A stretch of DNA of 64,000 nucleotides from JAITMY01 sp031553765 (GTDB taxonomy: Bacteria > Bacteroidota > Bacteroidia > Bacteroidales > UBA932), in the NCBI GenBank assembly GCA_031553765.1, contig JAVBKY010000003.1, positions 310,001 through 374,000 of the forward strand, read 5' to 3'. The position numbers and the translations under genes were made by a program. The notes under the pieces are model-generated. The model was not told where the DNA came from. It searched no databases and worked only from the letters and a program-made list of their open reading frames with translations. Positions 8,703 through 17,600 of the stretch are shown piece by piece. Within the stretch, counting starts at the first letter, position 1, and the number at the start of each line of letters is the position of its first letter.

Positions 8703-9764
8703 TCAACTATGGTGCTTTACCCTTGCCATACCAATAAACACCGCCGAGAGCAGCGTAAACACGTAGGCTTGAATGTAGGCCACCAGCAATTCTACCAAAT
8801 TCATAAAGCAGGCAAATACCACCGCCAAGGCCGACATTCCTGCGTTAGTTGCAGCACCCATAGATGCCGTAATAAATATCAAACATATCAAGCCTAAAAT
8901 AACCGAGTGCCCCGCCATAATGTTGGCAAAAAGACGAATCATGAGGGCAAATGGCTTGGTGAACACGCCAAAGATTTCGATAACGGGCATGATGGGCGCG
9001 GGCGCCTTAAGCCACGTAGGTACTTCGGGCCACAGCACCTCTTTCCAATACTCCTTGGTGCCCGACAGGTTAACGGCTAAAAACGTGCATACCGCCAGCA
9101 CCAGGGTTATGGTAATGTTACCTGTAATGTTGGCGCCGCCCGGAAAGAACGGAACCAACCCCATAAGGTTATTTATAAAAATGAAAAAGAACGCAGTAAG
9201 CAAGTAGGGCGCGTAGCGCTTGTAGTCCTCGCCCACGCAGGGTTTTATCACTTCATCGTAAACATTTACCAGCAGCAACTCCACCGCGCCGCGAAATCCT
9301 TTGGCGGGCTTCATGGTGCCACTCCTATACCAACCTGCCAGCGGCATAATTACCAGCAACAGCACAATGCAGCTAAGAAGCAGGGCAAGCGCATTTTTGG
9401 TAAACGAAATATCAATGGAGGGGCGTACTTCTTCTCCGACCGCATTTCTCTCCACCACCTTACCCGCGTAGTCACCTTCATGGGCAATGTAAAAACCGTT
9501 GTAAGTTTCACCATGGTTCAGGTGCGATGACAAAAATACATTCCACTCGCCAGCGTTACTGCGCACAATTACGGGCAACGGAATTGCCACGTGATGCTCG
9601 CCCCACGTAAGTATGTGCCACGAGTAAGAATCACCCAGGTGCTCAAAAACAATCTCCTTCACGTCGACTTTTTCATGCTCCTGCGCCCGCGCGCTGCTTA
9701 CCTGTACCAATGAAAATAGTACAAACAGGCAGGTGGCTATAATTATGCTATGAATCTTTCTCAT
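8703..9764 (-). CDS. atpB: F-type ATP synthase a subunit with long N-terminal periplasmic extension
   Basis: 353 residues, about 80-100 longer than the E. coli protein. It begins with a signal-like helix (MRKIHSIIIATCLFVLFSL) and about 110 extra mostly polar residues before the multi-helix core. The core holds the essential arginine in MIRLFANIMAG, which faces the c-ring and forms the proton half-channels. As far as I recall, this extended form is usual in Bacteroidota. Its start overlaps the preceding small membrane-protein gene by 17 nt. Confidence 0.93.
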   Translation of the reverse strand: MRKIHSIIIATCLFVLFSLVQVSSARAQEHEKVDVKEIVFEHLGDSYSWHILTWGEHHVAIPLPVIVRSNAGEWNVFLSSHLNHGETYNGFYIAHEGDYAGKVVERNAVGEEVRPSIDISFTKNALALLLSCIVLLLVIMPLAGWYRSGTMKPAKGFRGAVELLLVNVYDEVIKPCVGEDYKRYAPYLLTAFFFIFINNLMGLVPFFPGGANITGNITITLVLAVCTFLAVNLSGTKEYWKEVLWPEVPTWLKAPAPIMPVIEIFGVFTKPFALMIRLFANIMAGHSVILGLICLIFITASMGAATNAGMSALAVVFACFMNLVELLVAYIQAYVFTLLSAVFIGMARVKHHS

Positions 9765-10173
9765 TCCTAATAGTTGCTCTTTTGCTGTGCCATGTGCTGT
9801 ATCGATAGTAAAGATATAACTCCAGCGCGGTATACAAAAAGAAGTTGCACATTAACGTTATGGCAAAAGGCGTTGCTTCAAATTTTAAACCCTTTACACA
9901 AAATACCAAGAAGGCGATGGTAAGCAAAAATTTCACCATGCGCGCTATCATGAATACGCTCACAAGCTTTTCGGGTTGATAGCGACACCTATCAAGCATG
10001 TAGTTATATACCATCCCCGTAAAAAAGTAAAAGCCTCCCACAATAGGAACAAACTGCAGGTATTCTTGGGGTGCAAGAAAGTAAAATCCAAGACCGCTAA
10101 GCAAAAACGCGACTACGTACACCTCTGCAATCAGCAGGTACATTTTCAACTTTAACTTAAATACGCGTATCAT
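9748..10173 (-). CDS. AtpI-like small membrane protein of the atp operon
   Basis: 141 residues with about four hydrophobic helices (LLIAEVYVVAFLLSGLGFYFL, FVPIVGGFYFFTGMVYN, FLLTIAFLVFCV, FAITLMCNFFLYTALELYLYY) and charged ends. Its place between epsilon and subunit a, with its stop overlapping atpB, matches the AtpI/UncI position, and a chaperone role in c-ring assembly is inferred from that. Sequence similarity to AtpI itself is not obvious, so I call it AtpI-like by size, topology and context only. Confidence 0.7.
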   Translation of the reverse strand: MIRVFKLKLKMYLLIAEVYVVAFLLSGLGFYFLAPQEYLQFVPIVGGFYFFTGMVYNYMLDRCRYQPEKLVSVFMIARMVKFLLTIAFLVFCVKGLKFEATPFAITLMCNFFLYTALELYLYYRYSTWHSKRATIRNEKDS

Positions 10174-10198
10174 AGGAATAGGATGTTCAAATTATGAC

Positions 10199-10432
10199 TT
10201 ACTGCTCCACCACCACTCTTACTTCATTTCTGTTCACCTCAACCAGTCCTCCGTTCACCTCCAGCACATGCTCCTGCCCCTGCTGCTCGTAGCGTACCTG
10301 CCCCTTGGACAGACTCGAAATAAGCGGTGCGTGCCCCTCCAACACCATAAAACCACCCTGACTTCCCGGTAGGGAAACCTTTTCAACCTCAACGGTAGTA
10401 TTGCTTTGCGGTGTTATAATGGTTAACTTCAT
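10199..10432 (-). CDS. atpC: F-type ATP synthase epsilon subunit, short form
   Basis: 77 residues covering only the N-terminal beta-sandwich (MKLTIITPQ...LPGSQGGFMVLEGHAPLISSL...EVNGGLVEV). The C-terminal two-helix domain that inhibits ATP hydrolysis in many bacteria is absent because the stop comes right after the sandwich. Epsilon-mediated inhibition of the E. coli kind should therefore not occur. It lies directly after atpD, separated by a hairpin element. Confidence 0.92.
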   Translation of the reverse strand: MKLTIITPQSNTTVEVEKVSLPGSQGGFMVLEGHAPLISSLSKGQVRYEQQGQEHVLEVNGGLVEVNRNEVRVVVEQ

Positions 10433-10455
10433 AAATACCTAACTTTAATGCTGGA

Positions 10456-10493
10456 CTAACCCTAACAGGGTCTCAAAACCCCGTTAGGGTCTT
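10456..10493. repeat. CCCTAACAGGG-type palindromic element between atpD and atpC
   Basis: An inverted repeat pairing TAACCCTAACAGGG with CCCCGTTAGGGT, with one mismatch and an AT-rich loop (TCTCAAAA). It is intra-operonic and lacks a following T tract on the coding strand. Confidence 0.6.
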
Positions 10494-10510
10494 AGCATAT
10501 TTATTGCCTA

Positions 10511-12049
10511 CTACTTCTTTGCATCGGCTTGCAACTTCTCACCCTTCTGTATGGCTTCCTCTATAGTACCTACGTTGAGAAATGCCTGTTCGGGCAAGTG
10601 ATCCACCTCGCCGTCCATAATCATTTTGAAGCCGCGAATGGTATCGGCAATATCCACCGTTACACCCTTTACTCCGGTAAATGATTCGGACATGGTGAAG
10701 GGTTGCGACAGGAAGCGCTGCACCCTGCGCGCGCGGTTTACCAACGTGCGGTCTTCGTCCGACAACTCCTCCATACCGAGGATAGAAATAATATCCTGCA
10801 GTTCCTTATTACGTTGCAGCATTTGCTGTACACGCTGCGCCGTTTGGTAGTGCTCATCGCCTACCACCAACGGGTCGAGCGTGCGTGAGGTTGACTCCAG
10901 CGGGTCTACCGCGGGGTAAATACCCAGCTCGGTAATCTTACGGCTCAACACAGTGGTTGCATCCAAGTGTGAGAAGGTAGTGGCGGGAGCAGGGTCGGTC
11001 AAGTCATCCGCCGGCACGTACACCGCCTGTACCGAAGTAATAGAACCGTTTTTGGTAGAGGTAATGCGCTCCTGCATGGCGCCCATTTCGGAAGCCAGCG
11101 TAGGCTGATAACCTACGGCAGAGGGCATACGTCCCAGCAGTGCCGACACCTCGGAGCCTGCCTGCGTAAAACGGAAAATGTTGTCGATGAAAAACAGAAT
11201 ATCCTTGGGTGCGGCTTCGCCTCCGCTATCGCGGAATGATTCGGCAATGGTAAGCCCTGAAAGCGCTACCGACGAACGTGCTCCGGGAGGTTCGTTCATT
11301 TGTCCGAACACCAGCGTGGCCTGCGATTTAGAGAGTGCGTCGTAGTCAATCTTGCTCAAATCCCAGTTGCCTTCGTCCATGCTCTTTTTAAATTCGTCGC
11401 CATATTTTATTACGCCGCTTTCAATCATTTCGCGCAGCAGGTCGTTACCCTCACGGGTACGCTCACCCACGCCCGCAAACACCGAAAACCCGTTGTGCTT
11501 TTTGGCAATGTTGTTAATGAGCTCCATAATCAGCACGGTTTTGCCCACACCGGCGCCACCAAACAAGCCAATTTTACCCCCCTTGGCGTAAGGCGCCAAC
11601 AGGTCGATAACCTTAATACCGGTGAACAGTACCTCGCGCTTGGTGCTTAACTCGTCAAACTTGGGTGGCTCACGGTGAATGGGAAATCCACCCTTGCTAT
11701 CCAGGTGCTGCATACCGTCAATGGCCTGCCCTACCACGTTCATAAGGCGTCCTTTTACCTGATCGCCTACAGGCATGGCAATGGGCGAACCCAAGGCTGC
11801 AACTTTTACACCACGGCGCAAACCATCGGTGGTATCCATGGCAATGGTGCGCACCGTGTTTTCACCAATGTGCTGCTGCACCTCCAAAATGAGCGTACTA
11901 CCACTATCACGCTTAATTTCAAGCGCTTCATGAATAGGAGGAAGCTCACGCCTATCACTGCTGCTACGTTCAAAGCGCACGTCCACCACTGGTCCAATTA
12001 CCTGTGTAACAACACCTGTGCTTAGTTCGCTGTTTTTCACCTCTGCCAT
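10511..12049 (-). CDS. atpD: F-type ATP synthase beta subunit
   Basis: 512 residues, slightly longer than the usual ~465-500. The catalytic subunit of F1. The Walker A GGAGVGKT lies at 164-171; the catalytic glutamate region GERTREGNDL, Walker B ILFFIDNIFRF and the ALLGRMPSAVGYQPTL segment follow. It is the first gene of the atp operon. A candidate TAnnTTTG promoter box lies about 55 nt upstream on the minus strand. Confidence 0.97.
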   Translation of the reverse strand: MAEVKNSELSTGVVTQVIGPVVDVRFERSSSDRRELPPIHEALEIKRDSGSTLILEVQQHIGENTVRTIAMDTTDGLRRGVKVAALGSPIAMPVGDQVKGRLMNVVGQAIDGMQHLDSKGGFPIHREPPKFDELSTKREVLFTGIKVIDLLAPYAKGGKIGLFGGAGVGKTVLIMELINNIAKKHNGFSVFAGVGERTREGNDLLREMIESGVIKYGDEFKKSMDEGNWDLSKIDYDALSKSQATLVFGQMNEPPGARSSVALSGLTIAESFRDSGGEAAPKDILFFIDNIFRFTQAGSEVSALLGRMPSAVGYQPTLASEMGAMQERITSTKNGSITSVQAVYVPADDLTDPAPATTFSHLDATTVLSRKITELGIYPAVDPLESTSRTLDPLVVGDEHYQTAQRVQQMLQRNKELQDIISILGMEELSDEDRTLVNRARRVQRFLSQPFTMSESFTGVKGVTVDIADTIRGFKMIMDGEVDHLPEQAFLNVGTIEEAIQKGEKLQADAKK

Positions 12050-12103
12050 TATATAAATTTTTGAATTTCCCTTAAAAAAGCAACATTCTGAAAGTTGCAG
12101 TCA

Positions 12104-12111
12104 CAAAAATA
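12104..12111 (-). promoter_or_regulatory. Candidate Bacteroidota -7 box for the atp operon
   Basis: On the minus strand it reads TATTTTTG, matching the TAnnTTTG consensus, about 55 nt before the atpD start in the only gap ahead of the operon. No clear -33 TTTG partner is seen, so support is weak. Confidence 0.3.
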
Positions 12112-12182
12112 GCAAACTTCCTTACTCGGCAAGCCCATTTTTTTTCAACAAGCAATATTTAACACTTATAACGTACTAAAAA

Positions 12183-12407
12183 TTAGTAGTAAATCTCCGG
12201 CGCTTTGTTATCTAACTCCACATACACAGTGCCCAACTGCTCAAAAAAACGAATCTTGCCTTCGCGTATGAGCCAGCCCAGCGACATCTGAAAAAATGGC
12301 TCCTTAAACTCCGTGAACTCCACCATCTCATTCATGCTAAGCGCACCCTTTTCCGATAGCAGGGTCCAAATTACACCTGCGTTAATGCCAATATCATGCT
12401 TGTACAT
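12183..12407 (-). CDS. Small winged-helix protein (DUF2582-like)
   Basis: 74 residues. The sequence AGVIWTLLSEKGALSMNEMVEFTEF, followed by MSLGWLIREGKIRFF and a short beta wing (TVYVELD), fits a single winged-helix domain of the kind annotated as DUF2582, often found near metabolic operons in Bacteroidota. DNA binding is possible, but no target can be assigned. It lies upstream of and on the same strand as the atp operon, 133 nt before atpD. Confidence 0.7.
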   Translation of the reverse strand: MYKHDIGINAGVIWTLLSEKGALSMNEMVEFTEFKEPFFQMSLGWLIREGKIRFFEQLGTVYVELDNKAPEIYY

Positions 12408-12444
12408 AACTTTAAGGTTTTAAGTTTAACAATCGTATTTCATT

Positions 12445-13503
12445 TTACTCAAACATCAACGTAAATCCCACGTAGCGATAGTTGGGGATATTGCGAAACT
12501 GCCCGTGGGGGTTTACCCCAAGGTAGGCCTGAATGCCCACTCCCAAATTGTTAAACGGCGGCAGCACCGACGGTATAAGCCGCCATCCGTAGTACAGGTT
12601 TACATTCCAGCGCGTGGATGTGGTGGCTTCCTCGCTCCACTCCCCCTCGTCGTAGCGGTAGTAGGGGTAGTTGTACTTAGCACGGCTACGCAATTCCACC
12701 GAAAAAACATTCTGCCACCTATCGCGGCTCAGCAGCCACCTGCCCGTTTGTAGCTGGTACTGCATGTAAAACTCAACCGGGCGCGTGGACGAGGTTACCT
12801 TTTCTACCACACCTTCCTCGGGGCGCACGCTGTACCAACCCTTGCTCGGATTGAGTAATCCCATGAGGCCAAAGCGAAATGAGTTGTTGTAGCCTATTTT
12901 TCTTTCCGCCTCATTTACCCACAGCGACAACTCCCAGTAGTTATACGATACGTTTACGCGCGTGAGCGAAATACCCTCATCCTTACGGTAAATAGTCAGT
13001 TCATCGCCCAGGTGTGTACTTTGGTGGTAAAAGGGTATGAACTTTACACCGTAGCTGTGAAGCCACCTATTGTTGAAACGTTGAATATACTTGAACTCCA
13101 TCAGCGCGAAGCTGTAATCGGTATTGAGTACTGGCGCTGTGGTTTGCTCAAACAAATCGAGCCAAATGTGAAAGTGAATGGGCATGGAAAACGCCAGCCC
13201 AAAGCGATTATCGTGAAAATTTCTTGTGTACACGGGAATGGAAACCCCCAAGTTAGTTTCCACCGTAGGCTTGTACTGCTCAATGCGGTTGGGGCTAAGG
13301 TCGTACTCCTTGTGGTTGGTGTTAACGCCAATGCCCACGCTGGTAATGGTGGAGTTTATATCCGCCAAAAAGGGCTTGCAAAATGATGCCGGAACACCCC
13401 ACCCGCTTTTGTACAGCAGCGTGGTATCCTGCGCCATCAACGTATGTTGTAACAGGCATACCATAAGCCATAGCAAATATTTTTTATAGGTTAAGGTCTT
13501 CAT
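12445..13503 (-). CDS. Predicted outer-membrane beta-barrel protein, function unknown
   Basis: About 352 residues from the ATG at 13503, chosen because MKTLTYKKYLLWLMVCLLQHTLMAQ is then a normal signal peptide; an upstream in-frame start would add eight residues. The mature part alternates short strands rich in Y, W, F, R and N (FNNRWLHSYGVKFIPFY, WNVNLYYGWRLIPS) and ends in an aromatic residue next to a charged one (GFTLMFE), as outer-membrane barrels often do. I do not recognise the family. Confidence 0.6.
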   Translation of the reverse strand: MKTLTYKKYLLWLMVCLLQHTLMAQDTTLLYKSGWGVPASFCKPFLADINSTITSVGIGVNTNHKEYDLSPNRIEQYKPTVETNLGVSIPVYTRNFHDNRFGLAFSMPIHFHIWLDLFEQTTAPVLNTDYSFALMEFKYIQRFNNRWLHSYGVKFIPFYHQSTHLGDELTIYRKDEGISLTRVNVSYNYWELSLWVNEAERKIGYNNSFRFGLMGLLNPSKGWYSVRPEEGVVEKVTSSTRPVEFYMQYQLQTGRWLLSRDRWQNVFSVELRSRAKYNYPYYRYDEGEWSEEATTSTRWNVNLYYGWRLIPSVLPPFNNLGVGIQAYLGVNPHGQFRNIPNYRYVGFTLMFE

Positions 13504-13671
13504 TTCTTCCCCTCTCTCCACAAGCATTTAGGTTAGCTGTTGCGCAAATCTCACCTTGCAAAGGTTTCGAACTTTTCACTTCTACAAAAGTCTATTTACT
13601 CTGTAAAGTTGTTCAAAATGTCGCATCATCAATTTTCCATCCAAGGTTGCGTATAATGGCAATGCTACCTG

Positions 13672-14283
13672 CTACCCTATTATAAACCCTAAGCCAATAC
13701 TAAACATTTGGCTGCGCATGCTTGCATCGTTGGCGCTGTTGAGCATATTCAAAAATCCAACCTTGTAACTCATGCTCACCTGCATGCCAAAGTCAAACTC
13801 AAAGCCAAACACCGCGCCCAACCCTATATCATTGCGCTGCAACGAGGCTGCGGAGGCGCTACCTTCTTTATACAAGCTGGAGCGCTTGGCGCTATCCCAC
13901 GCGCCAATACCCAGCCTGCCGTAGGGACCAATCCCCGCAAACAGCTTATCTCCGGCGCTTAAATGAAACTGTGCCAGCACGTATAACGGTACTTCTACGC
14001 CAAAAAACTTGTACTCGTGCTCGCATGCCCCATATATGTACGATGAGCTTTGCCACACCAGGAGCATTTCCGGCTGCAACGTAACATGTCGGCTCAGGTT
14101 GATTTTGGCAAATCCGCCAAGGCTCATTCCCTTGCCGTTAAAGCCGTTTATATCATCTACGTTGCTCATCAAAAAACGGGACTGGTTAACCTCGCCCAGC
14201 ACGCCATAATCTAAGCGTGGAGAAGCAGCATGCCCCACCGACACCGCCATGATGAAAAGCAACACAAATACTATCTTTTTCAT
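13672..14283 (-). CDS. Outer-membrane beta-barrel protein (OMP_b-brl type)
   Basis: 203 residues with a clear signal peptide (MKKIVFVLLFIMAVSVGHA). The mature part reads as an 8-strand small barrel: YGVLGEVNQSRF, LGGFAKINLSRHVTLQPEMLLVW, FFGVEVPLYVLAQF, FAGIGPYGRLGIG, IGLGAVFGFEFD, MQVSMSYKVGFLNM, FSIGLGFIIG. This fits the porin-family barrels common in Bacteroidota. It is monocistronic or paired with the barrel gene downstream on the same strand. Confidence 0.75.
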   Translation of the reverse strand: MKKIVFVLLFIMAVSVGHAASPRLDYGVLGEVNQSRFLMSNVDDINGFNGKGMSLGGFAKINLSRHVTLQPEMLLVWQSSSYIYGACEHEYKFFGVEVPLYVLAQFHLSAGDKLFAGIGPYGRLGIGAWDSAKRSSLYKEGSASAASLQRNDIGLGAVFGFEFDFGMQVSMSYKVGFLNMLNSANDASMRSQMFSIGLGFIIG

Positions 14284-14494
14284 TCTCCTACTCTCCGTTG
14301 TTTTGCTTTTACAAATTTCGGCTCTTCTTTGATTTTACAACAGCCCGAAACTTCGGCATTGTTGTTCAAAATGTCCGATTGAAGCTTTTCCCTCAACTCC
14401 TCGGGAAGCTCATTTATGGTGAATGAAAAAAGCATACAGAAGTACAGCATGGCGATCTCAACTTAATGATTATTCATAATAACACGCTCTTTAG

Positions 14495-14541
14495 ACCTCT
14501 CCCCCAACCCCTCTCCTGCGGAGAGGGGTTGGGGGAGAGGT
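14495..14541. repeat. Perfect 22-bp hairpin of the CTCTCCCCCAACCCC family
   Basis: A 22-bp perfect inverted repeat (14495-14516 with 14520-14541) around a 3-nt loop, built from ACCTCTCC, CCAACCCC and CTCTCC words. Related elements lie at 19035-19142, 39579-39689 and 62747-62900. It sits in the 380-nt gap 14284-14663, which otherwise holds only the tRNA-like locus and a small CAGCC/GGCTG hairpin. Confidence 0.8.
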
Positions 14542-14563
14542 TGTCAGCCCTACAGGCTGAAAT

Positions 14564-14645
14564 TGGTACCGACGAAAGGGCTCGAACCTATATCTTTTCC
14601 GGACAAGCACGACCGGAGCGCTCTACCCGTTTGAGCTACGTCGGG
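14564..14645 (-). tRNA. Degenerate tRNA or tRNA-like locus, anticodon not assignable
   Basis: On the minus strand the locus has most of a tRNA. The acceptor strand CCCGACG (14639-14645) pairs with CGTCGGT (14568-14574), with a C-T mismatch at the first pair. There is a perfect D stem GCTC/GAGC with a GG-containing loop, a T arm with loop TTCGAGC but one T-T mismatch in the stem, discriminator A, and an encoded CCA (14564-14566). The anticodon arm is abnormal: the 5-bp stem TCCGG/CCGGA encloses a 10-nt loop instead of 7, and one extra base separates it from the D stem. No 7-nt loop with a U33 can be formed, so no amino acid is assigned. It may be a tRNA pseudogene, a tRNA disrupted by insertion, or a tRNA-like small RNA. 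Confidence 0.45.
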
Positions 14646-14663
14646 TTTAAAAAAACTACAATT

Positions 14664-17600
14664 CTACTCCTCCTCCAACAGCACCCTGTCTTTTACTTTT
14701 TCTACCAGCCAATTTCTTTTGCGCCTGCGAAAACGAGCTGACATTCTATCAAAAATGTAGTACACTACGGGTACCACCACCAGCGTTAGAATCATGGAAC
14801 TCGCCAATCCGCCAATGATTACCCATGCCATACCGTTCTTGATTTCGGCGCCGTTACCCGAAGCCAACGCAATGGGAAGCATACCAAATATCATGGCGAA
14901 GGTGGTCATCAGAATAGGACGCAAACGCTCCTTACCTGCTTCAATCAACGCCTCGAAGGTGTCCAGACCTTTGTCGTAGCGCATGTGGTTGGTGAAATCG
15001 ACAAGCATAATAGCGTTCTTCGCCACCAAGCCTATGAGCACAATCAAGCCAATAATGCTGAATATGTTGAGACTATTCATGGTTAGCGCCAGCGCGAGGA
15101 ATGCTCCAATCAGCGAAAGCGGAATAGAGAACAGCACCACTACAGGGTCGAGCAATGAGTCATATAGCACCACCATAATGAGGTAAATCAATACAATAGC
15201 GGCTAAGAATGCAAAGGCTAAGCTGCCAAAGGCGTTGCCCTGCTGCTCCATCATACCACCCTCTTTTATAGTTACGCCTTCAGGAATTTTTTCCTCAAAG
15301 GCAACTTTAATTTCGGAACCTACCGTTCCCGACGGGCGACCAACCACATTTGACTTTACGGTGATGGACGAAATTCTGTCGGCACGCTCCAGCGTTGACG
15401 GGCCTAAGCCGTAGGATACATCGGCAAACTGCGCCAGCTCTATCAGCTGACCTTTCTTATTAAGGAAAGTGAGCTTTGCCACGTCCTCGGGGTGCGTGCG
15501 GTCAAAATTATCTACGCCTATACGAATGTCGTACTCGTAGTTTCCATCACGATACTTCGAATCGTCGTTACCGTTGAGCGCCACGCGCAGCGTAGAGCCC
15601 ACATCGCTTACGGACAAGCCCAACTCCGACATTTTTTCGCGGTTCAACTTTACCTGTACTTCCTGTTTAGGGTCGTCAATAGAGAACTTGGCATCGCTGG
15701 TACCGGGCGTATGGCGTATGGCATCCAAAACAGTAGCCGCGGCCTGCTGCACCTTTTCATAATCGGTGCCTTGCACAATAAACTGAATGGGTTCCGTGGC
15801 TCCGCCGCTGAGGTTGGTAACGCTTACGCGGGCACGTATGCCGGGAATTTGCATCACTTCTTGTTTTATCTGCTGCGCAAAATCGCTCACGTCAATGTTA
15901 CGCTTTTCCTTCTCCACCATTTTTACCGAAATGGAGGTAACGTTGTTTTGCGAGCTGCTTGCAAACATTGACCCGTTAGAGCCTATGTTAGTGTAAACGC
16001 GCTCCACCTCGGGCTTGCTGCTGATAATTTTTTCGACCTGCATGGTAAGCTGGTTGTTTTGATAAACTGTTACCTGCGGGTTCATATCCAAGTTCACCAC
16101 AAACTCGCCCTGGTCAGTATCGGGCATAAAGGCAAAGCCAATGAAGCCTGCGGGAATGAGCGCAAACGACCCAACGAGTAACACCAGCGTAACTACCAAA
16201 ACCGTTATTTTATGCCTTAGGCCGTATGACAAGATGCTTGCGTAGGCATTTTTCAGCGCCTCAAAGGAGCGTTCTACCAGGCGTGAAAAACGCCCTGATA
16301 GCGTAGGTCTTGTATCGTCGGACAACTGGCCGAAGCGCGACATGAGCAAGGGCGTAACGGTAAATGACACCAGCAAGCTGCACAGCGTAGCGGCAATAAT
16401 AGGCATGGCAAATTCCTTCAAAATGTTTCCAATTAAGCCGCCCGTAATAGCCAACGGAAGGAACACCACCACAATTACCAGCGTAATGGACATGCAGGTA
16501 AACATAATTTGCTTACAGCCGTCAATCGCTGCCTTGCGCTTCGATTTTCCTTTCTCCATATGGCGAAACATGTTCTCGATTACCACAATGGAGTCGTCCA
16601 CCAGAATACCCACCACCAGCGATAGCGCCATAAGCGACATCATGTTGAGCGAGTAGCCCATAAAGTACATGGCTATAAACGCGGGTATGATGGAAAGCGG
16701 CACAGCCACCATCACAATCATAGCGCTACGCAGGTTGTGCAGAAACACAAAGCACACAATGGCTACAATAAGAATGGCAAGAAAAAGGTCGACCACAACA
16801 GCGTTTGCCGAGGCTTTGGTGAAAATAGAGTCATCTGTAGCAATTTCAAAGCGTACATTGCTGCTGGCATACTCCTTTTCAACTGCCTTAAGCTCAGCCT
16901 TTGCCAAATCAGCTACACGCACAGCGTTAGCATCGGTTTGCTTTTGTATGGAAATACCAATGGCATCTTGCCCGTCTATGCGGTTAATGAGCTTCTGCTC
17001 GGCAATGCCGTCTTCTACTTCGGCTACGTCCATCACCTTTACTTTTCCGCCACTTGGCGTTATCATCACTACGGTGTTGCGCAGCTCGTCAAGGCTTGAG
17101 AATTTTGCCGCAAGGCGAACAGAATATACAGCCTCAGCATTCTCTACATTACCCGCGGGAATCTCCATGTTTGCCGTTTGAATAGCCTGCAGTACCTGCA
17201 AAATGGACATGTTGTAGGCCTTCAACTTTTCGGCATCAATGTTCACCTTTATTTCCCGCTCATTTCCACCCACCATGTTCACCGATCCCACACCCGGCAG
17301 CTTTGCCAGGCGAGGCTGTATACGGTCTTCCACCAACTTGTAAAACTCCGTAGGCGACAGCGACGATGAGGCAGCAATGTTCATAATCGCCTTTTCGTCC
17401 ACCGATATTTTATTGATGGAAGGGTCTAATATTTCCGAAGGAAGGTTAGATTTTATGGCGTTGATTTTACGCTGCGCGTCCTGCACCGCGAGGTTAGCAT
17501 CGGCGCCTTCGTTCAGCTCCACCGCCACAATAGATACACCTTCTTTTGAGGTAGAAGAAATTTTCTTCAGATTCTCCAACGTGGAGAGAGCGTCTTCAAT

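Noticed and set aside
5588..12049. The ATPase as a Na+-translocating N-type enzyme
   Set aside because: A delta gene is present, the N-type accessory genes are absent, and the c subunit lacks the Ser/Thr after the ion-binding glutamate seen in Na+ types.
12505..12753. Plus-strand ORFs opposite the outer-membrane genes at 12.4-14.2 kb
   Set aside because: They mirror the beta-rich genes on the minus strand, which have signal peptides and normal lengths.
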